NCBI GenBank assembly: GCA_020466095.1
Contig: CM035808.1
Location: forward strand, 2,559,190-2,623,189
Reading direction: 5' to 3'
DNA length: 64,000 bases
Source: Chlorops oryzae
Taxonomy: Eukaryota; Arthropoda; Insecta; Diptera; Chloropidae
Positions 1 through 12,200 of this stretch are shown piece by piece. The position numbers and the translations under genes are program-made. Below the pieces are notes generated by a model. That model saw nothing but the letters and a program-made list of their open reading frames with translations, was not told where the DNA came from and searched no databases. Numbering within the stretch: position 1 is the first letter of the stretch; every line of letters begins with the position of its first letter.

Positions 1-59
1 TTGAAAAATTTTCCATGTTGATTTTTGCCGCTCTTTTAAAAATTCTCATTTGTCAAACT

Positions 60-350
60 TTTGCATAAGGTTTCTCATTGAAAACTTTTTTCGATTTTTT
101 TTTTCATTTATTTAAGTTGTTTTTTACATATGCCCCTAAAAGACAAATCAAATTTTTTCGAATAGGCTAACCGTGCAAATGTCCTCTTAATAGCATTAAG
201 AGTACTTCAAATGGAATTTTTATCGAAAAAGTCCAGGACGGCGGCCTGATATCAAAGTTTGTAACGCGAAGATGAAAAAAACGGGATACCGCCACAATGT
301 CACCATTCTCGGGTGAACCTCACCACGCCATAAATCCTTTCCCATTTTTT
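60..350. mobile_element. Fragment of the piggyBac-like MITE family
   Basis: Shares TTTCTCATTGAAAA, ATGCCCCTAAAAG and CACCATTCTCGGGTGAACCT with the full copy at 16328-17072, in the same orientation and without the right end. Confidence 0.5.
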
Positions 351-969
351 TAAACAAAAAAACTTTCAAAAAAAAACAATTGACAAATTTTTTGCTAAAG
401 TATTAAAGTAAAAAAAATGCAAAAATTTTTAACAATAGTCCACATATAGTAATTTTACAATTTTCTGATTCCATTCTTTGTTCATTGAGAAAATCGTTCA
501 GAGACAGAGAATCTGGCCCAGTAAAATGCGGTTCTTTTAAGCGCTTTAAATTTTTAGCAAAACGCAATTTGTATCGTCGAAACTTTCAACAGACCAATTT
601 TTTAAATTATTCCACTCAAAAAATTCTTTTGGTTTTATTTCAACTTTATAATGCAATTTTTTTTTTTTTTAAAAATTTTTAAAATAAATCCAAAAAATAT
701 GGGCATTTGAATTGAAGCTTGAATTTCATATTAAAAATTTTCCAATAGCTGTGATTGCTTTCTCGCTCTTTTCTCTCTCATTTGTTTCAAAGTCTTTCTG
801 TCTACCTTAAGCCAGATTTTTTTTAAATATTCTATTCTATTGGGTTCAATTTTCATTTCCGCAAGTGATACGAACTTTTCTGCCAGTTTCAATTCAAATT
901 TCTATTGAAACTGTCGGAAAAGTTCGCGTGAAATATTTTCAAATATGGGTGAACATTTTTTTAGTAAAA

Positions 970-1073
970 GTCGTCACATTCTTTTCTTTATTGATGCTTA
1001 GAAGACTTCCTTTTTCCGCGGAGAAAAATTTCTAGGTGAAAAAAGGAATATTCTAGGAATATTCATTTAGAAT
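970..1073. mobile_element. Degraded copy of the CATTTAGAATA MITE family
   Basis: Resembles 5349-5566: TTTCTTTATTGATGCTTAG, GAAGACTTCC and a terminal GAATATTCATTTAGAATA. Only the right half is recognisable. Confidence 0.4.
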
Positions 1074-1078
1074 ACTAG

Positions 1079-1862
1079 CGCGTTTCTATATGGTGTTTAA
1101 CTCTGAGATGTTTAGCTAAACACTTCGAGCGGTTCCACGTATGCGAGGTGTTTAAGTTTCACAGCTGTTTGTTTATTTACAATTGCAAGCAGTGTTGCCA
1201 TTTGTAGGAAAATCACTTGAAGGGAAAGAGGGACAGAATTATTAAATTCGGCAAAATGTAGGGAATTTGTGGTATATTCTTAAATATTAAGAGATATTTT
1301 GAATATAGTTTCTTGTCGATCAATAAAAACGACAAAATAAACGTCTCGTCTCGTGGAGTTGGAAGTGGAAAACCCAGAAAAAACTATATCTGAAATAATT
1401 TAGGAGGATTATAATTTTTACACGGTTTTGAAATCGATTTCTGTGACATGACCTATAACCTTAATTTTATTATTTTTGGTAAAAAAAACTATCGTTCAGC
1501 ATCGATACTCTACCAAGAATCATACAATACAAGATTATGCCTTGCGCATATTATACATTTTTTTCGAATTTTTCCGTGTAAAAAAATTTAGGGAATTTTT
1601 TGTAGTTTGAAGGGAATTTTTAGTTTTGCTTTTGGCAACAAATTTTTTTGTTTTTTGTTTTGATTTTCTTTTGACAGTTAGATATGCATGAAATTCCGAT
1701 ACGATAAATCGATTTTTTTCCTATCGATGAAAGTGTTTATGAGGTGTTTAAGAGATAAACACTTCGTTATCGCGTTTAACTTTTGTATGGCAAAACACGA
1801 GCTTAACACCTCGTTTAGGGCCCTAAACGCTTAAACGCGAGTTAAACACCATATGGAAATGC
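1079..1862. mobile_element. TIR element, about 0.78 kb
   Basis: The left end GCGTTTCTATATGGTGTTTA and right end AACACCATATGGAAATGC are inverted copies. Subterminal TAAACACTTCG motifs repeat inside. No coding sequence. Confidence 0.55.
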
Positions 1863-1906
1863 ACTATACGGCTATTAAAATATTCCTTCTCACTTTTATC
1901 TATTAT

Positions 1907-2110
1907 CAGCCCGATTCTGAATAACCCGGTGAACGAATTTACTTTTCTCGAGAGTAAACTTGTTCTTTTTGAAATATTTAGGGGAAAAAATTTAATGGGA
2001 AAATGGGTATTTGACCCATACCCATAATTTTCTTTATCCTATCTATTAAAAAAATGAGAATTTTCGTCTCGAGAAATGTAAGTTCCCCGGGAATATTCCA
2101 AATCGGGCTG
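1907..2110. mobile_element. MITE, CAGCCCGATT family, copy 1
   Basis: Inverted ends CAGCCCGATTCTGAATA and TATTCCAAATCGGGCTG, flanked by TAT on both sides. 204 bp. Subterminal CTCGAGA motifs are also inverted. Second copy at 33440-33654. Confidence 0.65.
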
Positions 2111-2428
2111 TATAACATTTCGCTAGAGGAACATTCCACAGAAAATGATACTTTTGTCCCGTACAAACAGACAAAAACTAATATAATTACTCAAAAATTT
2201 TCGAAAAGGCAACTTATATCCTGTCAAGTATCTTAATATGAGAACAGTAAAGTAACCCTGTAGGAAGAGTGGGGTCAATTGTGCCATAGCGAGTAGTTCT
2301 CGAGTATAGGAAAAAGAACTAGTACGCGAGTAGAGACACGGACAGTAGAACCTAACTAGTGGCATATTCAACAATTCAATTTTGCCCAAAACATTAATCT
2401 AATATATTTGCTGTACGTGAGTCAGATA

Positions 2429-2783
2429 GGTCCGTGGCGTAGTGAAAGCGTATTCGCTTGGCAATATGAAGGGCTCGAGTTCGATTCCTGTCGCAGGCGA
2501 AAAAATTTAGAAGAATGACATGTTTCGAAAAACTCAAATAATTGGATTGAAAAACAAGTCTTCACCAATGCTGTCTCACAACTTTGCTGCACAAATTTGC
2601 TCAACATTTTCTGCCAATTTGAAACCTTTCTTTTTTATATATTTCCTTTTTATTCCTCTTAGGATTCAAATTTTTCGTAATAATTAAAAAAAAAATCGAC
2701 GTTCGCTTGGCCCGGGATTTGAACCTGGGTTCTTCGGATCCGGGTGACGCGCTAGCTTGAGCTACGACAGCGGGGCGGTCCCC
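2429..2783. mobile_element. Element bounded by convergent tRNA-like sequences (copy 1)
   Basis: A plus-strand tRNA-like sequence (2429-2500; A box TGGCGTAGTG, B box GAGTTCGATTCC, then GCAGGCGA) opens the element. A minus-strand one (2705-2783; B box GGTTCAAATCC, A box GTAGCTCAAG on that strand) closes it. Between lies about 200 bp of AT-rich DNA with an A-run just before the second. Acceptor stems do not pair, so these are not functional tRNAs. Confidence 0.5.
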
Positions 2784-3126
2784 ATCTATCAACGTATATA
2801 GAAATTTACTGAATTGGCCCTGTTGCCTCTATTTCTGCACTAGTTCAAAAGCGACTGTCGATTTTCGAATGGCACCTCAGAGTAAAAGTTTACAGTTCAA
2901 TGCATTGGCGGGGAAATTACGAGCGAGTAGTACTGTTGATTTGGGAAGTAGTCGAAGAATACTTCTGCATTAGTTCAACTTCCTACAGGGAATCTTATCA
3001 TCCAATTAAACACTTAAAAAAAAAAAAAAAAAATATGAAATTTTTTGTCCCTATTTGATTCTAAAAATTGTTTCTTTTTTTTCAAAAAAACCTTAATTTG
3101 AAAAAAAAATTTAAACCCTCGTTTAG

Positions 3127-3209
3127 AATTCTCCCGAAGGGGCTATTTCGAAATATTCATTTTAAAAAACCTTATCGTTTATACTTAGCTGAAATTGCAC
3201 TTGCGCTTG
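3127..3209 (+). CDS. S6KL: S6KL exon a (end of the helix before the catalytic loop)
   Basis: The exon reads [18 protein letters not shown] followed by YLAEIALAL, the helix that precedes the catalytic loop in AGC kinases. The acceptor is the TTTAG at 3122-3126 and the donor is GTGAGT at 3210. The exon ends with one base of an Asp codon that the next exon completes. The exact acceptor is less certain than the donor, because the residues before RLYLAEI are less conserved. Confidence 0.7.
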
Positions 3210-6200
3210 GTGAGTATACCTTTTTTTTTTCCTATCCTTTGTATATGTTGGAAAATGATTGATATGTTTTGAAAAATTTTTAGATTTTCTACACAACGCT
3301 GGATTAATCTACCGCGATGCAAAACCGGAGAATATACTATTAACTGCAAACTATCACATAAAGTTAATCGATTTCGGTCTCAGCAAGTGGTTAAAGTTGG
3401 GTGCAACAACGAAGACCATATGCGGCACATTTCAATATATGGGTACGAACAACAGTCAATTCAAAACCTAAACAAAAAAAAAATTTATTAGAAACATAAT
3501 CAAAACGATTGCAAAGACGAACTTAAAACACTAAAAGGTAATCCTTTAAGAGAAAAAAAAAAAGAGAAAAAAAAACCTAGTTAAAGCAATAGACTTGATG
3601 AAAAAGGAAAACAGAGATTTTGTTGAAAGGCATTATATTTTAAAAGAGTAACTTTTCATTTAAATATACAAAAATTGTTGCAAGACCACAATTAAATCCA
3701 AGAAGTGTGAAAAGAAAAATTCGAAAATAAGGCGGCATAAGGCGGCCGGCGGTGTGTAAATTATTCGAAAAATATAAACGCTGCAAGTAGGACTCAAATG
3801 TTCTGATTGTTAGTCTTTTATAAAATATTAACGTGCAGTAAAAAAAAACACTTAAGCACACAAACACACATGAATACGCTTATCAAACACTTAACCGAAC
3901 TACAGTAACAAAACAAAACAAAACAAAACACAAGCATATCTACCCAACTGAACGGTTGAAACAAAATAATATAATTTATAAAAAAGAAAACAAACATTTG
4001 AAAGATGAACGCCCGCTCTCAAATCTTCGACCTCACCATGGAGGGACGTCAAGTGGACGAAGCTGTCGCTAGTATCTTCCATACAGTGCTTTTTCATCGT
4101 TGCCTGGGCAAATACATGTACAACGGCGATGCGCAATATTCGATTGGCACTGTCGGCTACACCGATGTCGATTGTGATTTCATCGATTTCACCTACGTCT
4201 GTTGCACATCGGATAGCCTGTCGCGTACCGTTAAGCGGGCAATAAACACATTCAGCGAGAAACTTCGCTCCAACGACAGCAGCGGTTCCGGTCAAATAAG
4301 TTTGGAATTTTTTCAAAAGAAAAAATCACGTTGGCCATTCCAACAGGAATGTATACCGTGGGAAGTGTGGACCGTCCATTTGGATCTCATCAAACATGAA
4401 AACGAAGACGATCGTCAGATGTGTCGTGAAAATGTTGCCGACGTGCTTACAGAAAAAGTCATCTACATAACGGAACTAATGAACCGTCAAGACTATGTAC
4501 CCAAGACGCCCAGTCAAAGTGAATTGGATCTTATATTCGATACATCGTATCCGGATGTTCAGCCGTATCTATTTAAATTTGATTATTCCACTTCCGGTTC
4601 ATCGGTACCGTCCGTCAGTAATACTGTTAAGAAAATCATCAAAGAAACGCTGGCGTTGTGACTGCTCGAGCGCAATGCTGCTGCTGCTGCTGCTGCGATC
4701 TTGTTCAATGCAGTTTGAGAATTTGAAAAATTTTTCGAAATTCCTATTCTCATAGACGCACACACGCTATACATGAGTATTTTCGCAATGTTATTGATTT
4801 AATAACGGACAAAAGTATTAAAATTCTAATGATTTCGATAATCGTAAAGCCCTTTCTATGGTCCAAATCAAAAGATTGCTCTATTCAAAACTCTATTTGA
4901 AGAGCCAAATTTACTTTAAATACATATGTATTGTATGTGCCGTGCCTCCACCGTAAAACCAGTGGCGGCCTAAGTCACTTTAAATGGGATTCTGAAAAAA
5001 TCCTTGAACAGCTGCATGAAATTATATAGAGCAAGCCTTAAATGAACCTTAAATGTCGTGAAAACTTACGACTTTTTTTTCATACATTTTTCTTTTTAGA
5101 ATGGGATTTTTCAAAATAAAAGAATAAGAGAATTTTTTTACAGTGATTCCCTTTAATATTAATACTAAACTATAATTTATAAGACAGTCTCATATTTTGC
5201 CTTTGGCGCGATGTATTTTATGACTGCGGTTAAAGGGTGTCTTATTGGCATTTTCAGAATATTTGAACATCGAACTCCAAAATTCGATCAAAACTTCCCC
5301 ATTTTTGGGTTTCTGAAAGCAATATTTTTAACACGGTTTAAAGAAAGATTATAAACGTACGAAAGTAAATATTCCCGGGAATTTTTCCATGCGGATTTGA
5401 AAAAAAAAACTCTCCTATTCTAAGTACACTGCGGAAGTGAATATAAAGGGAAAAGTCGTAACATCCTTTTCTTTATTGTCACTTAGAAGACTTCCCTTTT
5501 GCGCGAAAAAAATTCATTCGAAAGAAATTCCCGGGGCATACTCATTTAGAATACGGCTGATGTTCTCAGCGTGCATGCGGATAATATGTCGAAATCTTTT
5601 GCTTAAACTATTATTGCGAGAATGTAAAAAAAAAAAAATCTTCATTTCAAGGAGGCGCGGTGCGGCGCGGCGATTTCCTTTGTCTTGAAGTTCAAGGAAA
5701 AATGGTAAAGAACTTTAAAAAAATGTTATATTCTAAAACGAAAAACAAGCAATTAATTACCTGAAAATGATCCATAAATAGTTTATTTTTTAGACTTTTT
5801 AATTGAAGTAAACTAATTCGCATAATTTTAAAAAGCTCCAAATTTTTTACGCTTGTTCTCATTATTGTGCAACCTTGAACCTCTGCAGCTGACGTGGGGT
5901 CTAATTTTAAGAATATATCTGATGTGGGGTCTCATCTCTAAACTGATTTTCCTCTTGAGATTCCTAACTGGCGCGTTCTTGGCTTTATTTCTTATAAGAG
6001 CAAACAGTTTTCAAGCCAAAAAAAAAAGGATAAAAATGTGAAATAAAAGGCATTTTTTTTAAGAGAGCACAATGATCATAACTTTCGATTTTACAAACGC
6101 TCACAAAATTTTCTCTTTTGCGGGGTTTGCCAGACTACGAACGTCAGATGCAGAGGGTTAATTATGTAACAGCGATTTCGAAATTTGTTAAGCTTTAGGA

Positions 6201-9200
6201 GGGGCTATCTCCAGCTCTGTCAGAAATGAAAAACTTCATATAAAAAAATAAACGCTTCAGAAATGATTCATAAATTTGAAGTGTTTTTTTATTGTATGAA
6301 GTTTTTCATTTCTGTTTCATTTTTGACATAACTGGAGCGAGTTCCTTAGATGGAATCATTTAAAGAAAGAAAAAAAAAACATCCCAAAAAGTGGAGCGGC
6401 TTTATAAAATACAAAAACAAGCTTCAAGCTCAAGGACATAAAATTTATAAATTACTTAATAGCATACTATAGCCCCACGTTAAATAATTGAAAAAAAAAA
6501 AACAAGCCCTTTCGATTCTCATTGATGGCAATGAATTTTTATTTAAGAAATAAAGTTTCGCTATAATATATATTTTTTCATATTAAGCATATCCCTTTAG
6601 TCAATAAAAATAACGAAAAATTTCGTATGCTTACAGTTTTTATTTTTTTATATTTTTTTTAAATTAACAAATATACATAAATATTTTTATTTTTTTTTTT
6701 AAACTCATTGAGTTGCGCTCCTCAAAACAATTTTTCTAAGCAAAAAAAGTGTACCTTGTTTGAATTTTACGCATTAGCATTAACGTTATTAATTTATATT
6801 TGTTTTGTATATTTTTATTTCTGCTGTGTGATGAAAGCTAAAAAAAAGAAAAATTAATAAAAATGGAAAAAAGCAGAAAAAGTGATATAAAAATATTTAA
6901 TTAAAGTAGAGGCATACATTTTTGAATTTAAGCCAATATGCCATTTCAAATTTGAAACATTTTCATTATTTTTATTTAAAAAAAAAATAATAATAATAAA
7001 ACTAAGCTTTCGTACTGCAATACTTTTTTGCTTTTTATCTGAGCATATATAATTTTAAGTTCATTTACTTTTCAATTCCAATGAACATATACAAATACAT
7101 GTAAAAATTTTCTCACCTACACCTACATGATCGGTCCCAACGTACACACAACAATTAGTTTAGGCTTATGTAAATTATTTAAAACGTTTTTTAAATTAAC
7201 GACAATACTTTTTTTTTTTTAATAAAATTGTCTACTCGTAAATTTAATGCAGAAGTAATATAAAAAAAAAAATATAGGCTATTAGTTATAAAGAATTTAA
7301 CTGCAAAAACTAGTTGATAAGATGTAACTCCTAATAATTTATACCAAACCATTATTCAAAAAATTAAGCATCCATTGCACGAAACTGAAAAAATTAAAAA
7401 ATAACTTTAAAAAGAGAACACTACAATTTGAAAGTTTGAAACGAGAGAGAAAAAAAATGTTTAAATCAATATGAATTGATGAAAATAGTCCACCAGTACA
7501 CACAGAGCTAAACTATTTGGAGACTTAGGCCCGATATTACAGTGCATACTTAAGGTCTCCTTAGCACTTAAATAAAGGTTAAGTCTGTAAGGGATTTTAA
7601 CAGCACAAATTTTAAGTGCTCCTTAAATAAGTTTTCAAAATAATTTAATGAAGGAATTTCACAAATTTTACAAATTTGAAAAATATAAACAAAAAAATAT
7701 ATGCTTTTAAAATGTTGCCTGCCGAAAACAATTTTCATAAGTTTTGGATAAAAATTGACAGTTAAAACACTTGACACTTAAGGTGTTCTTAAGTCTTCAA
7801 GCTTCCTTAACTTAAGCGAGTAAGTATGCACTGTAATATCGGGCCTTAGAGCCAATTTCACCAAGCATATTTAAATACGAATCGTCGTTTAATCACAGAT
7901 TTTCATTTTCACCCGAACCCCAATGGCAACTCGTACTTTAAATGACCCATGTATGTCGGGCATTTGAATAGAAATTATGCAACTCCGTGTTTTCTAAAGA
8001 ACTATTTCAGCTCGATTCTAAATATTCCCGGGGAATCTTTCCGTGTGGATTTGAAAAAAAAAAACAATAAATTCTCCCATTCTAAGCACACTGCGGAAGC
8101 GAGCAAGAATTTCGAACAATTTTTAAGCAGAGGTCATATCATAATTTCTTGATTGGTGCCTTATTCTGCGGAGAGAAATTACCGGGGAATACTCATTTAG
8201 AATAGGCCTGTTTATGTATATCCAAAAGTGCAGAGAGGTGATCCACCTCCACGGCTAAATGATTTATTTAGTTTGAAATCAGCTGGTCAAAACGGTGTTG
8301 CACTAAAAATTGAAGATTTGCTGAAACCGGCTGAAAATTAAATACGCAGTTAAATGGCATTAGCCTTTGGTGAAATTGGCTTTTAGTTTCATTTTACCCG
8401 TCAGTGTAGTATAATCCTTTCTCTGATGAGAAGTCATAGCTTTGGATATCAAAAGCGTAACCTTTCTTATATAGGAAGGTGTAGTATGGAACTGATTTCA
8501 GAATTTATTGATTGATTTTATTGATTTAAATTAAAATCGAGTTAACATTTTCGAAAGGGTTTCGCCTTTTCAATTTTTTTTTACTCATAACAAGTGTGAA
8601 CACTGGACTCAAGAATGGACAATTTGCTTTTTCTTTTCAAAGATAAGGCGGCAGCTTTAAATTTCTATTATTAATTTGCTTGAACGATCATGTAAAGTCC
8701 ATTCGGCTTAATATATGATTGAATGCAGTTCGTTGAAGCCCTTTTTTTTCCTTTAACTAATCAAGATGTAAAATACCAGTATAACTTTGGATGTTCATTG
8801 TACTGCTATTGAATCTTTTGCAGCATTAGAAACCTAGCCATTGTCAAAATTTTTGCAACGTCTTCTAAAGAAGATCGTCGGATCTTCAATAAAGTGAAAA
8901 TCTTAGAACCATTTTTTAAAATTTTTGATTTTTTGAATGTCGGCTTATTTAACCGCATTGGAAGGATTCTTTCGAGACGTTAATAAATTTTGAACCCAGT
9001 TAGCAGCTGTATGTAAAAACGTAGCAATGGACTGTTTTGATTTAAGTTTTGCAAATTCAAAAATACTTTTCACCTGTGTACAGACATTGTCGCAATCCAT
9101 TCGCCATTTGCTGTACTCTTTCAATAATAATAAATAATAAATAATAAATTAATATTAGGACTATTCACGAGACCTCGGTATCGTTGCAAAAGTGTAAAAA

Positions 9201-12200
9201 ATTTTGTTAGGCTTCCAACAACAATGTGTATTGAAAAATCTTCCACTTTTGCCACGATACCGAGCTCTCGTGAATAGGCCTATTATGTAAGCGATAAGTA
9301 ACACAGCGCCAAACGCGCTTAAATTATTTAAATGACAAGAAAATAAGAGAAGACGAAGAAGAAAAGGAAACTTACATCCACTTCAAATGATTCAAATTTG
9401 AAACTGTATATTTATACATTGTGATTCATAATTGATAATTTAAGTTATTTAAAATGTTAGAATGTAAATATTTTAATCAATCGAGAAGAAATTCTTTAAT
9501 CGATGTTTTTTTTTTTAGATTTAAGATTTCAATCCTTTGAGTCCACCCCCCCTCCCCACATAATGCTAAATGTGAAACTGAATGTGCAACTGGTTAGAAG
9601 TAGAAGAAATTGTTGTTGTCTTGTAGTGAAAATGATCGTGTCAGTCTTGTGTCTGATGAAAGTTTTTGAGGTCGATAAGCGTAATTGAATATTAACTGAT
9701 TAATATGTATATCTATACATATATGTATATGCTTATAGGTATATCTCTAGTTATACACGAAGTAAAATTGCGAAATCGTTCAAATCGATTTATGTAAATA
9801 AAGATGTCTGGAGCGTTTATGAATGATGTCAGGAAAGATATGTATTTTTAATGTAACAAATAGCAATTAAGTTGAAAAGAAAAAGAAAAAAAAAACCAAC
9901 GTGTTTTCAAATAAAGAAAATAATTTTAAAAAATTTCTTCAAAATTAAATGTTTTCTCATATGTTTTATTTTATGTTCTTTTTAAGTTCCTTAAAATTCT
10001 TGATTTTTTCAGGTAAGTAAATTATGCTTTTTTTTGTTTTTATTCTTACAGCTCCCGAAATATTGCGTGGGGAAGCATACGGTCATGCGGTAGATTGGTG
10101 GTCGTTGGGTGTTATTGTTTGTCAAATGGTGACAAATAAGGTAAGCGTACTCAATTTTCTATTCAAATAATTAAAGGGTTATTCTATTGTGACCGCATAA
10201 TTTTTAACTCTTTTATTTTATAATACATCGAAGTTCAAGCATTTCAATTTTTCATATCTTCTTATTTGTATCTTAAAATCCAAAAATTACATTGCTTATA
10301 ATTAGGGCTCGGATTTTGAATATTTTGAATTTTTTTACATTTAATTGTGCTTTTTGAATATTTTATTCACTGAAGTAGGCTTTTTTTTTTGTTAATTTGA
10401 CAATTCAACATTTTAATAGGCATACTAAATCGAACTATGTATTTTGGAATTTTTAACTTTGAATTTTTTGAATATTTTGAATTTTTTTTTTGAATTTTTC
10501 GCAATTTTTTTTTTGAATTTTTTTTAAATATTTCGAATTTTTTGCATTTAAAAAAAAAATTTTTTTGAATATTTTGAATTTTTTTCATTTATTTTTTTTT
10601 TGAATATTTCGAATTTTTTGCATTAAAAAAAAAAATATTTTTTGAATATTTTGAATTTTTTTGAAAATTTTTTGAATTTTTTGAATTTTTTTTGAATATT
10701 TTTTGAATTTTTTGCATTTTTTTAAAATTTATTTGCATTTTTTTTTGTGAATATTTGTTGAATTTTGTTATTTTTGACCATCTCCATATTTCATTTTGAA
10801 TTATTATTTGGGCTTTTGGTCTCTCATTTTTCGCTTATAGTGAAAAATGTAATTTTTGGCAATTGAAAAAATTTATTTTTCATAAATTGCCGAGAAGTGG
10901 GGAAAGCCGATACGACCGGTTTCGAACCTAGCTTACAAAAAAAAATTTTCAATTGCCAAAAATTACATTTTTCACTATAAGCGAAAAATGAGAGACCAAA
11001 AGCCCAAATAATAATTCAAAATTTTTTGAATATTTTGAATTAAAAAAATTTTTTTTTTAACTTTTTTTTAATTATTGGATTTTTTTTCATAAAAAAAAAA
11101 TTTTTTTTTGAATATTTTGAATTTTTTGCATTGTTTTTGAATTTGTTTGAATTTTTTTTTTAATATTTTGAATATTTTTTGAATTTTTTGCATTTTTTAG
11201 AATTTTTTTTCTTTTTTTTTGTGAATATTTTGAATTTTTAAAATTTTTTTTTTTGAATTTTTTTTTGAATATTTCGAATGTTTTGCATTTAAAAAAAATA
11301 TTTTTTGAATATTTTGAATTTTTTGAATTTTTTTTGAATTTTTTTGAAATTTTGTTCATGTTTTTACATATTCACATTCCGAAGCATACTTATAATTTTT
11401 TTTTTTTTTCATTAAAGAACACACGAAGAAAAAAATTAGGTCACTGCTGAACACGATAGGGGCTTTTCATGTTGTTTGAAATAAAAAAAATAAAATGGTT
11501 TATTATTCAGCGGGCCTGTCCTTATCGTCCGTACAAAAATTACTAAATTTCATTGAAAAACTCAAAAATCGCAGACTGTAGAAAAAAAGGTACAAAAATT
11601 TGATGCTTTTTGTTGTTAAAAACCTTTAAACAAATAAAGAAACTATGTACATGCGGGAGCCATAATGGTATAGGAAAACATATATAAATTTCAAAGCAAT
11701 CGCTTCAATAGTTTGAATTGGAGGATTTTATTCTATATATTATCTATATATAAATTTTCATCGAATTCGGACGTCATGAATTTTTCGGGTTTTTGGTCCA
11801 AAACTCTCTAAACTTCTTCTTGCCCCCCCAAATTTTTTTTCGGTTAATGTCTTATAATTGCTCAAAATACCACTGTGGCAAATATAAGCGCTACCAAAGC
11901 ACTCGTTATCTCGCTACGCCCTTGGCTGTGGCTTGTGTGGATCATATATCCGTGAGCCGTTTTCAAAATCAAAACTTTTTGTTGGGTAAAAATTTAAATA
12001 GGAGATCCTTTTGACGTGACTTTGGCCCCCCAATTTCATTTTGTAATGTGCTTTTTTTTTTGGTATACCTCGAGTGGTTGTGACCGTTACACTCGGATGG
12101 ACAAACGCATTTTATGCGCATCAATGGCGTATCGCGTACAAGAGAGTTACATATGAACCTATTTTAATGGTTCATTTATTTATTTTTTATTTTTTTTTTG

